From: Nelumbo lutea
Lineage: Eukaryota > Streptophyta > Magnoliopsida > Proteales > Nelumbonaceae
Length of the DNA stretch: 64,000 nucleotides
Direction of reading: 5' to 3'
Assembly: GCA_022828595.1 (NCBI GenBank)
Contig: JAKGHH010000003.1
Location: 104,741,583-104,805,582 of the forward strand
This document shows positions 12,406-23,726 of the stretch, in pieces; position 1 is the first letter of the stretch; each line of letters opens with the position of its first letter. The position numbers and the translations under genes are program-made. A model generated the notes under the pieces. That model saw only the letters and a program-made list of their open reading frames with translations, was not told the origin of the DNA and searched no databases.

Positions 12406-12750
12406 TAGGGGTGTCAATTGGACTGAATTGGGTCCAATCTGATCCAATCCAATTTGAGTCCATTATAAATGGACCAAGTCCAATCCAATCTGATTTATAT
12501 TTTGGATTGACCCAATTCAACATCTGGACCGTCCAATCTGTCCAAATAGGTTTTAATTTAGATTGGTTCCAACTCAAACCTAGTCCATTGACACATGTAA
12601 TCTTATCTTTTATCAGATTAGTTCAATCTGACTTAATCTATTAAGTCTGAATTGGTCTAAGTCAATATGTCTTATTGATTCATCCAATCCATCCAAATTG
12701 ATTTTGATTTGGACAGAGTCCAATCTAAAACCAAGCCATTGACACCTCTA
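12406..12750. mobile_element. 345-bp MITE with TAGGGGTGTCAATTGG ends
   Basis: The left end TAGGGGTGTCAATTGG is mirrored on the right by GCCATTGACACCTCTA. The interior repeats 'ttggacc/ggtccaa' words in both orientations. It sits inside one copy of a local duplication whose other copy (near 13010-13030) lacks it. No target-site duplication is clear. Confidence 0.6.
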
Positions 12751-13401
12751 CCACCACTGATTTAATTTTTGACTGTACTAGTCATTCCACTCTATTCTAG
12801 ATTATCCTATCAACTTAGCTAAAAAATGAGGCCCACTTTTAGTTACTTGCCAAAAGATACAAGGCCCATTCTGTGCACTTCTCTCTCTCTCTCTCTCTCT
12901 GAACAACGTCCTTCCTTTTGCCTTCTCATTATTGCAATCTCTCTCAAAACTTCGATCTTCTGAGTTTCTTTCTAGTTTCTCTGCATAAAAAAGAGCTGAA
13001 GCGTCAATGAATTAGGGGTGACGGTTCCACCATATCTATACTCCCCCATCAACCTGGTCGAAAAATGAGGCTCACTTTCATTGAAATAGAAAAATGTGGT
13101 GTGTACCGAGGTTCTATCTCATGAAATAGAAATTAGGGATCCAATCCCCTTGAATCCTCCCATGTTGTGACACGTTGAAAAACAGTTCATCAGATAAAGA
13201 ACGAATCGGCTATCTAAACAATACAGCCTGTGCTGCAAACAGGGCTCTCCTTGTGTGACAGTTCATACAAGCATCTTGTAACAGAATTGATGCCATCGCT
13301 TACAAGCATGTCATGCGGGGACTAAGGACTAAGGAGAGCCTCATTGACAGCCCAAGCTGTCAAAAGCGGACAGCCAAAACTTTCTCCACTCTTATTTAAA
13401 T

Positions 13402-13620
13402 TAGGAATGGCAACAGAGTGGGGATCATATTTTCTGTTCTTGACCCTGATTTTGAATTAAATCCCCATCCCCGGTCTTGATCCTTGTTGAGGATAAAAGT
13501 TTCCATCCATCCCCGATCCCCAATGGAGACGGATTCCCCATGAGGATCTGAATGCCGAATCACCAAAAGTTTTTAATTAATTCAAAAATAAAGGAAAATT
13601 TTAAAATATAAATAATGTTT

Positions 13621-13659
<39 letters not shown>

Positions 13660-13848
13660 TAAAATATATATTTTATATGAATAATATATATATGTATGTA
13701 TGATTGTATATAATTGGGGTCAGAGTGGGGCAAGGACTTCATTCCCCATTCCCAACCCTGACCAGTGATCCCTATTAGTCTCCATCCCTAACCCCATCAG
13801 GTTGGGGAGATTGAGTACCTGGCAGGGATGGGAAAATTACCATCCGTA
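13402..13848. mobile_element. 447-bp hAT-like foldback MITE
   Basis: The ends are TAGGAATGGCAAC on the left and, inverted, TACGGATGGTAATTTT on the right. Inside are GC-rich 'ggggatccccatc' words around a (TA)n core at about 13625-13660. The flanks atttaaat (13394-13401) and atccaaat (13849-13856) agree at 6 of 8 bases, consistent with a decayed 8-bp hAT duplication. The same family occurs at 23213-23718. Confidence 0.65.
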
Positions 13849-13899
13849 ATCCAAATGGAAAGAAAATCAATTGAAAATATCAAAATATGATTAAAACAA

Positions 13900-14415
13900 A
13901 GGGTAAAATAGAAAAATATCCTCTGAAGTTATATCAATCATAATAACTTCCCATGAGGTTTCACTTTAACAAAAACATGTAGTTACCTCCCTTCCATGTC
14001 CTAGTAATGTGTACTTCAAGGTTACAAAATTAACTTTACAACTTATTTGGGCATCTTTCAATATAATTCAAAATGTCAGAATTGCCCTTCGAGACTTGAC
14101 TCTAAAATTTTTATAGAGTAAAATTATTTTATTCTTTTCAAATTGACTTGGGGATTTTTTTTATTTAAAAATGAAATGTTCTTTTGGGTGTATTTTAGTA
14201 AAATTCCACCTAAATCGATAGATATAAAGGTAAAACGGGTAATTTTGAGAAAAAAAACTAATGCAATAGACCAACATTTTCTGTCCAAGACAATGACGAA
14301 GGGAGGTAGCTGCAGGTTTTTTCAATGCTATGGGAGAGGTTTTTGTGAAAGAGAAAACTTGGGGGAGATTTTTATGATTGTCAGAAACCTGAGGAGAGGT
14401 TTTTATATTTTACCC
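13900..14415. mobile_element. 516-bp MULE-type MITE with exact 9-bp target duplication
   Basis: The left end AGGGTAAAATAGAAAAATATC is mirrored by gatattttacCC-type sequence on the right (ttttatattttaccc). TIR similarity continues for about 100 bp, including the shared word gtagttacctccctt/gtagctacctccctt. An exact 9-bp direct repeat ttaaaacaa lies at 13891-13899 and 14416-14424. The GGGTAAA terminus and 9-bp duplication identify a Mutator-like element. No transposase is encoded. Confidence 0.88.
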
Positions 14416-14876
14416 TTAAAACAAATAGGTTTCAAATGTGATACCTGAAAAACTTGTAACCAAACAACTAATATCATAAAGTTGGTAACCAATCAATTGG
14501 TATTTATCAAAATTGGGAGGGTTTTTGATTGATCAAAGATCTACTATCATGTGTTTTTGGTGGCGTAGATTTTCCCAAAGGGTTCTACTATAATACCAGA
14601 GTATGGCAAAAATTTGTAACCAAACAATCAATATCATAAAAATCAAAACCAATCAGGTGGCATTTATCAAAAGTCACTTAAGGTTTTGATTAGTAAAATC
14701 TCTGAATGCAACGTATCGTTTTTATTTGATTTGAGTTCTATCAAAAGGTTAACGCATTAAAATTGAGCAGAAATGTTGTTAGTTATTTGAACTTCCTAAA
14801 GTTCGCTATGATATGGTTTTAGCATAGTATTAAAACCTGATGAGGGCAGATTTGGCCCTCCACTAACATCGTGACA

Positions 14877-15719
14877 TGTGGCATCTCAGAATAGTTGGAT
14901 GATACCCTGTCACCATGTAAGCGATGATTTGCCTTGGCTGAAATCTGACCTGGCAACCTACCTCCGCCAACCTGTCGAGTTACCTCCACTGACTAATTGG
15001 ATTCCTAGTTGGCAACCTCATTTACAACTTGGGCACCTCAATAAGGTGGCTAGGAACACCTTGTCCAGGGCTAACCAGTGGTACTTTATCGTTACTGGTC
15101 CAAGTGACCTCGGCACAAGGAGCGACCTCCCTTGAGGACTTGTCGACTCGACTAAAGTCCAGGTGGCGACCTACGAGATGTGTTCTTCGACCTCCTCTGT
15201 GTGTGAATCCCATCACTCCCGGGTCTTCCAGAAGTCGGCTCTTGTATCGAATGTTTCAGAGGCACAAAGCTTGGTCTACATGCACCACTACCTCTGAAGA
15301 CTTCAGCCCGGCCAGCCATGACCTCTCAGAAATCTCAGATGCAGTGCGTGAAGCCCATGCCAAACAATGCCTATATATAGGGCTCACCTCCAACCTCATA
15401 AGGTGCATGTGCAATTTAGTTCTCGTAGTTCTCTATCTCTCTAGCTCTTTATCTCTCTTACTTTTAGCTCTTTAAAAAATCTCCAATTTGTTGACTTAAG
15501 CATCGGAGTGCCCACCCCGAGTAAAGAAACCTAGGCACTCTAATATCATTTCTCTGCAGGTCTCCCAAAAAATTACACATCTCTCCATTATATAGCTCGA
15601 CATCCAAGCTATCTTCTAGCTCGACCTTACTCATCTTGGCATCCGAGTCACATTCCAGCAAGGAATTCTCCAGCTCGATTTCAGAGTCATCAACCATCGG
15701 GGATTTGCTAGATTGTGCA
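14877..15719 (+). repeat. 5' LTR of non-autonomous LTR element B
   Basis: It is 843 bp, TGTGGCATC...GATTGTGCA, followed by a PBS-like site. A TATA box (ctatatatag) lies near 15370. The five bases before it are tgaca, but the 3' end of the element is truncated, so a target duplication cannot be confirmed. It is closer in sequence to the 5' LTR of A than to its own 3' LTR. Confidence 0.88.
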
Positions 15720-17686
15720 TTATCAATTGGCACTTTTTGTGGGAACCACAACAAAAAAGCCAAATTCTCACCTTCTTTACTCCTACTAAACTCAATGGCT
15801 TCTTCAAAAAACAACCATCCCGCTAATGTCAACAACATCGACATGCAAGTCACTAGGGGGCTGGAGCAGCCCAATGTTTAACCAGAACTGCCCTTAGTAA
15901 CTATCGGGCAATTTATAGTACCATTGACCCTACCTGGTGTGCATGTAGTACCAAACCCATCTTTCCAGCTGTACCAAGTGAACGCCCCTCTCCCTACGGT
16001 TGAGTCATCAGCGGTTCCCACGGGGATTGATGCACGACAATTCTATGAACTGGTGCAGTACGTATGCAACTTGAATCTCTAGATGCGTGCTTGAGAGAAG
16101 TTTGGTGAATTCATGTTGCCACAAAATGACCAACAACAGTGGAACAATCAGCAATAGAACGATCTGAACAACTAGCAGATCGGTGACAGGCACCCCGAAG
16201 TGAGGCCGCCCCTGTAGGTCAAGCCCTTTGTGGTTCCCGTGGGAGTTGACGACTAACAGACTGTGGAGCTGCCCTGCCGACCTCAACCCATTCTATATTT
16301 GCACTCAATGGTAATCAACCCAGATGACCCTTGTCAGCTCTGTTTTGCGAGGTTGCCTCTATAGGTTGGGCCCTTCGTGGCTTCCGCAGGAGTTGGCGGC
16401 CAACGGATTGTGTAGTCACCCTTGCGGGTCGAGCCTTTTAAGGCTCTTGTGCAAGTTGGCAACTTACAGTTAGTAGAGCTGCCCCCGCAGGTCAAGCTCT
16501 CTATGACTTATCATAGGACTAGACAACCAGCATCTCCGAGAACTAATGTGGTGTAGCCGTGGCACCGACCTACCGTCCAACACTGACAACAACGCATGTA
16601 TCGACAAAGCTATTACAAGGGTAGAATATGAACCACTAGCCTGGGTGAGCTTGAGCGATTTGGCCCTGATTGTCTCCTAGCTCGAACTGCGAAGCCTCAC
16701 TATTGATCGAGCCCTTCATGGCTCCTGTGAGAGTTGGTAGCTAATTGAACGAGGAACTGACCTCACAGGTCAAACCTTTTATGGTTCTCATGAGAGTAGG
16801 TGACCCGCAAATAGCAGAGCCATCCCCTCAAGGTAAGCTTTCCAAGGCTCCAGTAGAAGTGGATAGTTCCAAGAGTAGGTGCGGTACATGTATGGCATTG
16901 ACCCGCAAGCACATGCCCGGGAAATCCAATCCCACGTGAAGGCATAGATGCAACCACATTTAAAGCTACTACAGAACGATCATCCACTTTGGCGACCTGG
17001 TCAAATTGAGCTCTAAGGGAAAGCCATACCATTTTTTTAGCTAAGGCCCCCTCAAGCCGACCTTGAAACACGATGGCAATGGGGTATACTGATCTAAGCA
17101 GGTTGGCTCCCCATCTATCTAGCTCGTCGACCGAAAAAAAAGAGAAAAGAAGAGAAACGGAAGAAAGGGAGACTAGTTTCTTTCAGCACTGTAGTAGACA
17201 TGCAAACTTGGCCGATTTGTTCACAGTCATCCTCGACCTTGGTTTTAGGCTCTGCATCGACTTTGTTGGCTACTCCTTTGAGGACTAGCGTGAGGGACAT
17301 TGTGTTGTAGTCTACGTAAGTGGAGCGACCTGACAAGGCAATCACGCAGTTGGAAACCCCTCGTGAGGACAACATGACGACGAGCTTTACTCTTGAGGTA
17401 TTTGGCCAAAAGCAGAACTCCTTGACGGTTGCATCCCTAGTAAGGTAGATGTCCTCAGGTGCCTGCTCCACTTCTCCTCAAGCAGATGAGTTTGCTCCTA
17501 TGCCCTGATAATCAAGACTGCAAAGTCCTGCATAAGGCTGCATTTAACCCTTAAGACTTCTGACTTGGGGAGCGAAATGGACCAACATCTACGAGCTCAT
17601 CGAACTAGTCATTTCGGGCCAAAGGACATGCAACAAGCTACTCCCTTCACCAAGCTAACCTTAGCTCGAGAGAAGGGGGAAATTGA
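15720..17686 (+). mobile_element. Internal region of LTR element B, non-coding
   Basis: It is collinear with the interior of A: PBS-like site (tggcactttttgtgggaa) near 15728, short gag-like frame starting at 15795 (MASSKNNHP...), and seven diverged repeat units of about 62 bp starting near 16217, 16363, 16426, 16489, 16706, 16767 and 16830. The polypurine tract is gagagaagggggaaattga. No enzyme domains. B is about 3.6 kb in total. Confidence 0.82.
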
Positions 17687-18440
17687 TGTGGTATCTCAGA
17701 ACAGCTAGACGACACCTTGACACCACATAGGTGATGATTTTCCTTAACTGAAATCCGACCTAGCAACCTACCTCCGCCGACTTGTCGACTTACCTCCACC
17801 GACTAACTGGAGTCCTAACTAGCGACCTCATTTACAACTTGGGCACCTCGGTAACGCGGCTAGGAACACCTTGCCCAGGGCCGACCTGTGGTACCTCGCT
17901 GTTACTGGTCTAAGTGACATTGGTGCAAGGAGCGACTTCCCTTGAGAACTTGTCTACTTGACTGAGGTCCAGGTGGTGACTTGCGAGACGTGTTCGCCGA
18001 CCTCCTCCGTGTGTGAATCCCATCACTCCCATGTCTTCCAAAAGTTAGCTCCTGCATTGAATGTTTCGAAGGCACAAAGCATGGTCTACGTGCGCCACTA
18101 CCTCCGAAGACTTTGGCCCAGTCAGCCACAACCTCCCAGAGATCTCGGACGCTGTGCGTGAAGCCCACACAAAACAATGCCTATATATAGGCCTCACCTC
18201 CAACCTCATAAGGTTCATGTGCAATTTAGTTCTCACATCTCTCTAGCTCTCTAGCTCTCTATTCCTCTTAATTTTAGCTCTCTCAAAAATCTCCAATTCG
18301 TTCACTTAAGCATTGGAGTGCCCACTCCGGGTAAAGAAACCCAAGCACTTAAATATTATTTCACTGTAGGTCTCCTAGAAAATTACACAACTCTCCATTA
18401 TATAGCTCGACATACTAGTTATCTTCTAGCTTGGCCTTAC
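17687..18440 (+). repeat. 3' LTR of element B, 3'-truncated
   Basis: It starts TGTGGTATCTCAG after the polypurine tract, with the TATA box near 18180. Similarity to the 5' LTR stops after ccttac at 18440, where unrelated sequence with a (gt)n tract begins. About 100 bp of LTR are missing, including the end that would carry the target duplication. Confidence 0.85.
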
Positions 18441-19155
18441 CGTTCAAGGTTGAACAGTATATATGTGTGTGTGTGTGTGTGTGTATTTTATCAATAAATA
18501 ATGTATCATTATGTTCTAACATGTAATATATGTATTGTCTATATTTAATTTATGTTTTTAATTTTTTTATTTGTAAAAAATAAAAAATTATGATTTAAGA
18601 CAAAAAGTTTTTTTTTTTGCAAAAATAGTGGGGCCTTAGAAGTTGGAATGCATAGATCTCAAAAAGTTACCCAAAATCAAACATGAAAAAAAAAAGGCCA
18701 CCACAATTGGACATCGGAGTGCGAAGTTATGGTCTTCCAAAGTTTGCATACACATTTAATGTGCAACCCGTGACCTGATCACTGGGTCAAACAGGGTCGG
18801 ACGATTTTTTTTACCAAGCCAATGGTTTTTGACTATTCTCCAGGTTTTACTAAAATCAAATTCAAAATCTTGGCCGAATGACGCTTTAAACGGTTCAACC
18901 AATCATGTCAATAGCGGGTTGAAAACACTAACTAAGATGGTGTTTGGAAGCATGGACATTTTTTGGGACTGATTTTCAAGAAAAACGTCCATGCTTCCAA
19001 GACCCGTTTTTCACAAAAAAAAAATGCCTTGATTTTGTTTGGGAGTGTTTCTGGCATGTAGGCAGTGAGCAACACTATGCTATTTGGTAAGATGATTTTC
19101 ATCACCATTTTTCATGTATGTATTGATAGGTAAGCACCACATAGGATACACGTAA
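18441..19155. other. Gene-free stretch with a GT microsatellite and a hairpin
   Basis: A (tg)n tract lies at about 18465-18485. A perfect 14-bp inverted pair, ttggaagcatggac (18944-18957) and gtccatgcttccaa (18987-19000), lies near the right end. I see no gene. Confidence 0.6.
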
Positions 19156-19464
19156 TCACCAATCAGTCAACCGTTGGGGGCAACAGTTCACCACTACCGG
19201 GTTGGTGATCAAGCTCAGGTAATGGACCTCCCTGATGAAGTCTGTGGCGAGGAGCTTCCCAACCTCCTTATCGATTACCCTCCACTGATTTGGGGTGAGG
19301 TTGCATTTTCTTTGTCTTATTGGCCTGACTAGAGGGTCCACATTAAGTTTGTGAGTTATTATTTTAGGGTCGATTCCGAGCATCTCTGCCGCGGACCAAG
19401 CAAAAATGTCTAGATTTTTGATTAAGAAACTTACAAGTTGAGTTCGGAGTGGTTCGCTAACCAA
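19156..19464 (-). pseudogene. Gypsy reverse transcriptase N-terminal fragment
   Basis: About 100 codons match the start of a plant gypsy RT: a DIFAWSAAEMLGIDP stretch, then VGKLLATDFIREVHY. After REVHY the sequence diverges and stops, before the catalytic DD motif, so no polymerase core is present. It is joined upstream to the protease frame with only a few bases and one stop between them, so this is one broken pol gene. Confidence 0.85.
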
Positions 19465-19473
19465 GGTTCCGAT

Positions 19474-20193
19474 CTAAAGAGTTTTGGTCAGCTCGGTCTC
19501 GGAAACCGGTATGTAGATCGTTTCTTTTGTCGAGGCAACTCGCTCCTCTATATGCTCCGCTGGTTGTTCGAGCTCAATGTCCTCCGCTAGCTTTGCCTTT
19601 CCTTTCAGGGCGGCCACATAGCACTTACGGGATTCGAGCTGGTTACCTCGCACGACCCCCACATTGTAATCGATTGGGAACTTCATCACTAAGTAATAGG
19701 TGGACACTATAGCACGTAGAACGTGTGTGATAGGCCGACTTATGATCGTGATGTAGGGGGATGGAGTCGTGACCACCAAAAAAGTGTGCTCGAATCGCTC
19801 GATGTTCGGCCACGTGCTTGCCTCTACTGGTATTGTGACCTGGCCGAGGGGTCTGACCTCTTCTCCATTGAACCCTACCAAGGGTGTGTTTGCTAGCTTC
19901 AGGTCGCTCCGCTGTAACTGCAGTTTATCGAAGGTCTCCTTGAAGAGGATGTCCGCCGAGCTGCCCGAGTCCACTAGAATTCGCTTCACTTCGAAGTCGT
20001 TGATTTTAAGTTTCACGACTAAGGCTTCATCATGTGGATACTGAATCCCACGCGCATTGTTCTCGATGAAGTAGATGGGTTCTTTGAGTCGAGGTTGCTT
20101 TGGCGGGTTTTTGCCTTCGTTCTCCAATTCACGAACCGATGTCCTCTCTGCTATTGATGTGCACCCCGCAATGATGGACCCGTCGATGATCAT
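19474..20193 (-). pseudogene. Gypsy aspartic protease region of pol
   Basis: The frame contains the retroviral-type protease motif ILVDSGSSADILF about a third of the way in, with the catalytic Asp intact, followed by the typical PLVGFNGE and PLGQVTIPV stretches. In an intact element it would cut the Gag-Pol polyprotein. The following sequence leads toward RT. It is open for 239 codons but is part of a truncated element. Confidence 0.85.
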
Positions 20194-20301
20194 ATTGATT
20201 ACACCGCAGACTAGTCTCTCCTTTGGTAATTGCTAAGATAGCTGCTCGTTTTGCCTGCTAGTCTTGAGGGCATTGCTTCTTTGGTCTCCCTGACGATCTC
20301 C

Positions 20302-22140
20302 CTACCCTCTCTCTTCCCGTAGGATGTAATTCTTCAGGTACTCGCGGCGAATGAGTTCCTCGATATCGTCGCGGAGATTCCTGCAGTTCTCTATGTTGTG
20401 ACCGTGATCCCGATGGAAGTGGCAGTAGACGTTTGGGTTTCTTGTGGCTGGGTATCTCCTTAGTCTGGGTGGCCATCTAACGATGGAGGAGTCCTTGATA
20501 TCCATTAGGATCTCTCCTATCTTCGCATTAAGGGGGGTGTAGTTAGTTTGCTCTACTAGAGGGGTTCTGGAACGCCGACCTGACTTGTAGCCACGCGAGG
20601 GGGACTTACTTCTTGAATGTGGAGATTTGCTTCTTTTTCTGCTCGGGGACTTACATTTCTTTCTTTTTTTCTTATTGTTGCTTGTTCCTTCACCATCTCT
20701 CTTCCTCTTTTCACCTGGCAGATTGTCAATCTTCTGGTTGATTTCCTCTTCGGTGTCGATGAACTGATCAGCCATCTTGGGGAACTCAATTATGTTCTTC
20801 AGTTTGTTTGCTACCACATGCCACTTGAACTCTCTATGGGTGATCCCCTTCTTTGCTGGCGTGAGGCGCACTGCTGGGTCGAGGTCCGGTATCTGTAGGC
20901 ACGTTTCATTGAAGCGCTTGATGTAGCTTCTGATAGACTCTGCTTCCTTCTGCACCACGTCCAGAAGGTTCTCCTGTGACTTCGGGTACTTCTTACTGGT
21001 GATGAAGTGTGCCGTGAACAGGTCGGAAAACAGAACCCAGCTCTTGGCTGAGCCCGGTGTGAGGTTCCTATACCAGGTCCGAACTACCCCTATGAATGTG
21101 GTGGAGAAGGTCACACACATGCAGGTTTCGTCAGCCCCAACGAGGTGCATCTGAGATTGGAAGGCATCCACGTGGTCATTAGGGTCGAATGACCCATCAT
21201 ACTTGTCTAGCGTGGGAACCTTGAAATCCTTTGGCATCGGGGCCATTAGGAGCTCGGGTGACAGGGGGGATGACCGGCTCAACAGAGCAGGGGTAGTTTT
21301 CGTTGCCACCGAGCTTACCTCTTCTCTTTCTTTGGTCCATTCCACTAGCTGCCTGGGCTTTGCTGGAGGACTGTTTCTGGCTGAAGAGCGGCGAGCCTTG
21401 CGACATTGGTGCTGATAGCCTCAGTCTGGTCTGATACCTCAACCCTGGCTCTCTCGCGCTCCTGAACACTGTCGCGAGGTGGATCGGGGTTCCTTCTCGC
21501 TGACTCCTCTTGAGTGTGAAGCCTGCGTTGGTCATGGTGAGGCACGGAAGGGGCTTGCCTTGAGTCTGCACCTTGGGCTCCGACCTGATGATCTTCTCTC
21601 CGTGACTTGCTGTTCTCATGCTGTGAATTCTATAGTTGGTTGCTTCTGTTGGGCTAGCTGACTTCGAGCCTATCTCCCGGATTCCCCCTGGGAGATCGGG
21701 GGAGTGCGTTGCCCGTCCGTCCTGCCCCGTGGTGAAGTCTGGCTCTTGGGAGGTATTGGTACTTGCAATGTCTCCTCACCCCGATGGGGAGATTGGCAGA
21801 CATCTTGAGCGAATCTGTGCGGGCTCCAATTCTGCCCCTGATGCTGAGTGGCGTGTCGAGGTGGACTCGACTACAATGGTGGAAACTGTTGCTAATACTG
21901 CTGGTAGAGGAAGTTTTGTTGGAATTGCTGGACCTGTTGCATCTGGATTTGCATCGTCAGGACACACTGAACCAGGTCGTTGAACTGGGAGTGCCCGACC
22001 CCATGGGAAGTCATGGAGGGCTTTGAGAAGGTGGTGCCCACCTGGGGGAGTGGGATGCTCACTTGCGGGATGGTCCGCGGTACAGACAATGATGGGACCC
22101 CCGAAACTGTGAGGGGGATGGTAAACTGACCGATACACAT
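20302..22140 (-). pseudogene. Gypsy gag, frameshifted
   Basis: The 3' part (21345-20302, 347 codons) is a retrotransposon gag domain with KYDGSFDPNDHVDAF, TWYRNLTPGS and SIRSYIKRFNETCLQI, then a basic Ser/Arg/Lys-rich tract and a zinc-knuckle-like CHFHRDHGHNIENC. The N-terminal half is spread over other frames (21619-21197 and 22140-21892), so gag has at least two frame breaks. Gag would form the cytoplasmic particle that packages the element RNA. Confidence 0.85.
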
Positions 22141-22270
22141 CGTGGAACATTGAGGCAGAGTTGATTGTTGATCTTTCCCCCTGGGGCGTTCATGTCAATA
22201 CCTTTCCCAATGTTGCTAGAGGAGTCCATTGAGAGTAAGATAGAAGTTGGAATGACCTTTCGATCGAATT

Positions 22271-22288
22271 CCCATAGACGACGCCAAA
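22271..22288 (-). other. Primer-binding site of the Tat-like element
   Basis: Minus-strand TTTGGCGTCGTCTATGGG directly follows the LTR end (CCATCA). It is the same PBS type as in elements A and B. It fixes the LTR boundary and the minus orientation. Confidence 0.75.
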
Positions 22289-22945
22289 TGATGGAGCACG
22301 ATCTGGATGCTCCTAGATGGAGGATGATCTGGAAGTTGGATGCGTGGTGAGCTGGTTCAGTCTGCAAAACAGTGAAGTTTAGAGAACCCGGGGTGGCTAA
22401 CCCGGTGAGGTCGCTCTGATGCTTAAGTTAGTATTGCGAGCTGAAAGTTGAGTGATAAGTATACTAGTGAGCCAATAATTGTGCATACCCGAGACCCAGA
22501 GGGGTTGATGCCCTTATATAGCTGAGCTACCGTGGACCTCACGAAAATGGTTCCGGGGTCTTTGGCCTAAGTGGATAAGATTCGTTTCCGCTTTAGTCGG
22601 GGAGTAGCGCTTCAGTTAATGAAGTCTATCGCCTCCGTCCGATCCGGGTGAGGAGAGGATAATGCCAGCCATTACGCGGCTTGATCCCGCGAAGTTTGGA
22701 GTCTATTGTGAAGCTTTTGGAGTCGGTTACGTGTTAGTTTGGTTCTTGGGCCCTGAACTGAATTAGGTACCGAGGTGGCTTTATGCGGAGATGCCTTTAT
22801 GCCAAGGTGGCTTTGTGCTGAGGTGACCGAACACCCGTGCTCTAAATTCTGCTGACTAGGTTCCTTTTGCTGAGTTGTCATCCTTCGGGCAGATTACGTC
22901 CACGTGACCTTTACTTACTAGATCGTGCCAAATCACCCTTCATCA
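22289..22945 (-). repeat. 5' LTR of the Tat-like element (657 bp)
   Basis: On the minus strand it runs TGATGAAGGGTGATTTGGCAC...GTGCTCCATCA. A TATA box (ctatataaggg on the minus strand) lies at about 22510-22522. The first 20 bases resemble the LTR start at 50713 and 52017 (TGATGGAGGGTGATTTGGCC), so the two belong to related families. Confidence 0.82.
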
Positions 22946-23212
22946 ATATGATTGATAAAATAAACTAAAAATGACTTCAATATTGTATTCCATTAACAAC
23001 ATGAATTTAAAATAACTTTTATAAAACTTAAACATATAGCAATCTAATAAAAAAAATATATCCTTTAAACATATGACTTTAATAGTATTAAACTATTAAT
23101 AAATCTCCTTTTCCATTGTAATTTTGTTTTGTAACAGTCTTCATGCGTGTTGATAGATATTAGTAGTTTTTTTTTTTGGTACTTGGTGGTGCGTTTGAAT
23201 CCCCTATAAGGG

Positions 23213-23718
23213 TAGGGATGGCAATTTTCCCCATTTCTCCGATCCCCGTGGGGATCCTTCCTGAATGGGATGGAGATGGGGATGATTTTCTCCTTGGGGA
23301 CAGCAATGGGAAAATTTTCATCCCCGTTAGTGGGGACAGGGAGAGCACTCTCCACCCTGTGGGGACCCCGACCCTCGCCTCGTGGGATCCCCACTAATAT
23401 ATATATGTATATATGATCTATATATTAATATTTTTAAAAATATAGTTAAATATGTTTGAATCTTTTCTAATAAGATTGTAAATTATAAATATTTTATTTT
23501 TATTTTTTAAATAAAATAAAAACAAAAGCAAAATGATTAACATTATAAAAAATCACGGGAATGGAGATCTCTGTAGGGATGGGAATCCCTGTGGAGATGA
23601 GGATGAGAATAACCTTATCGCCGTTAGTGGGAATGGGGACGGAGATGAGAATTGGGATTTTCATGGGACGGGGATGGGAAATACTCCCCGTCCCCGCCCC
23701 ACCCCATTGCCATTCCTG
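23213..23718. mobile_element. 506-bp hAT-like foldback MITE
   Basis: The left end TAGGGATGGCAATTTTCCCC is mirrored on the right by GGGGCCATTGCCATTCC-type sequence (ccccattgccattcctg). GC-rich 'ggggatgggg' words surround an AT-rich core. The flanks tataaggg (23205-23212) and cataagag (23719-23726) match at 6 of 8 bases. Same family as 13402-13848. Confidence 0.7.
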
Positions 23719-23726
23719 CATAAGAG

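Larger units (their letters stand above)
19156..22945 (-). mobile_element. Tat-like Ty3/gypsy retrotransposon, truncated after the start of RT
   Basis: Reading on the minus strand from 22945: one LTR, PBS, gag, protease, then the first part of RT, where the element stops near 19156. RT core, RNase H, integrase and the 3' LTR are absent. Family assignment rests on the PBS type, the DHGH...C zinc-knuckle-like gag end and the protease/RT wording typical of Tat/Athila-group gypsy elements. Confidence 0.88.

Noticed and set aside
14143..14448. 101-codon frame in the MULE MITE
   Set aside because: It runs through the TIR and has no recognisable domain.
19527..22026. Plus-strand open frames opposite gypsy gag and protease
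   Set aside because: They are shadows of the minus-strand retrotransposon genes.
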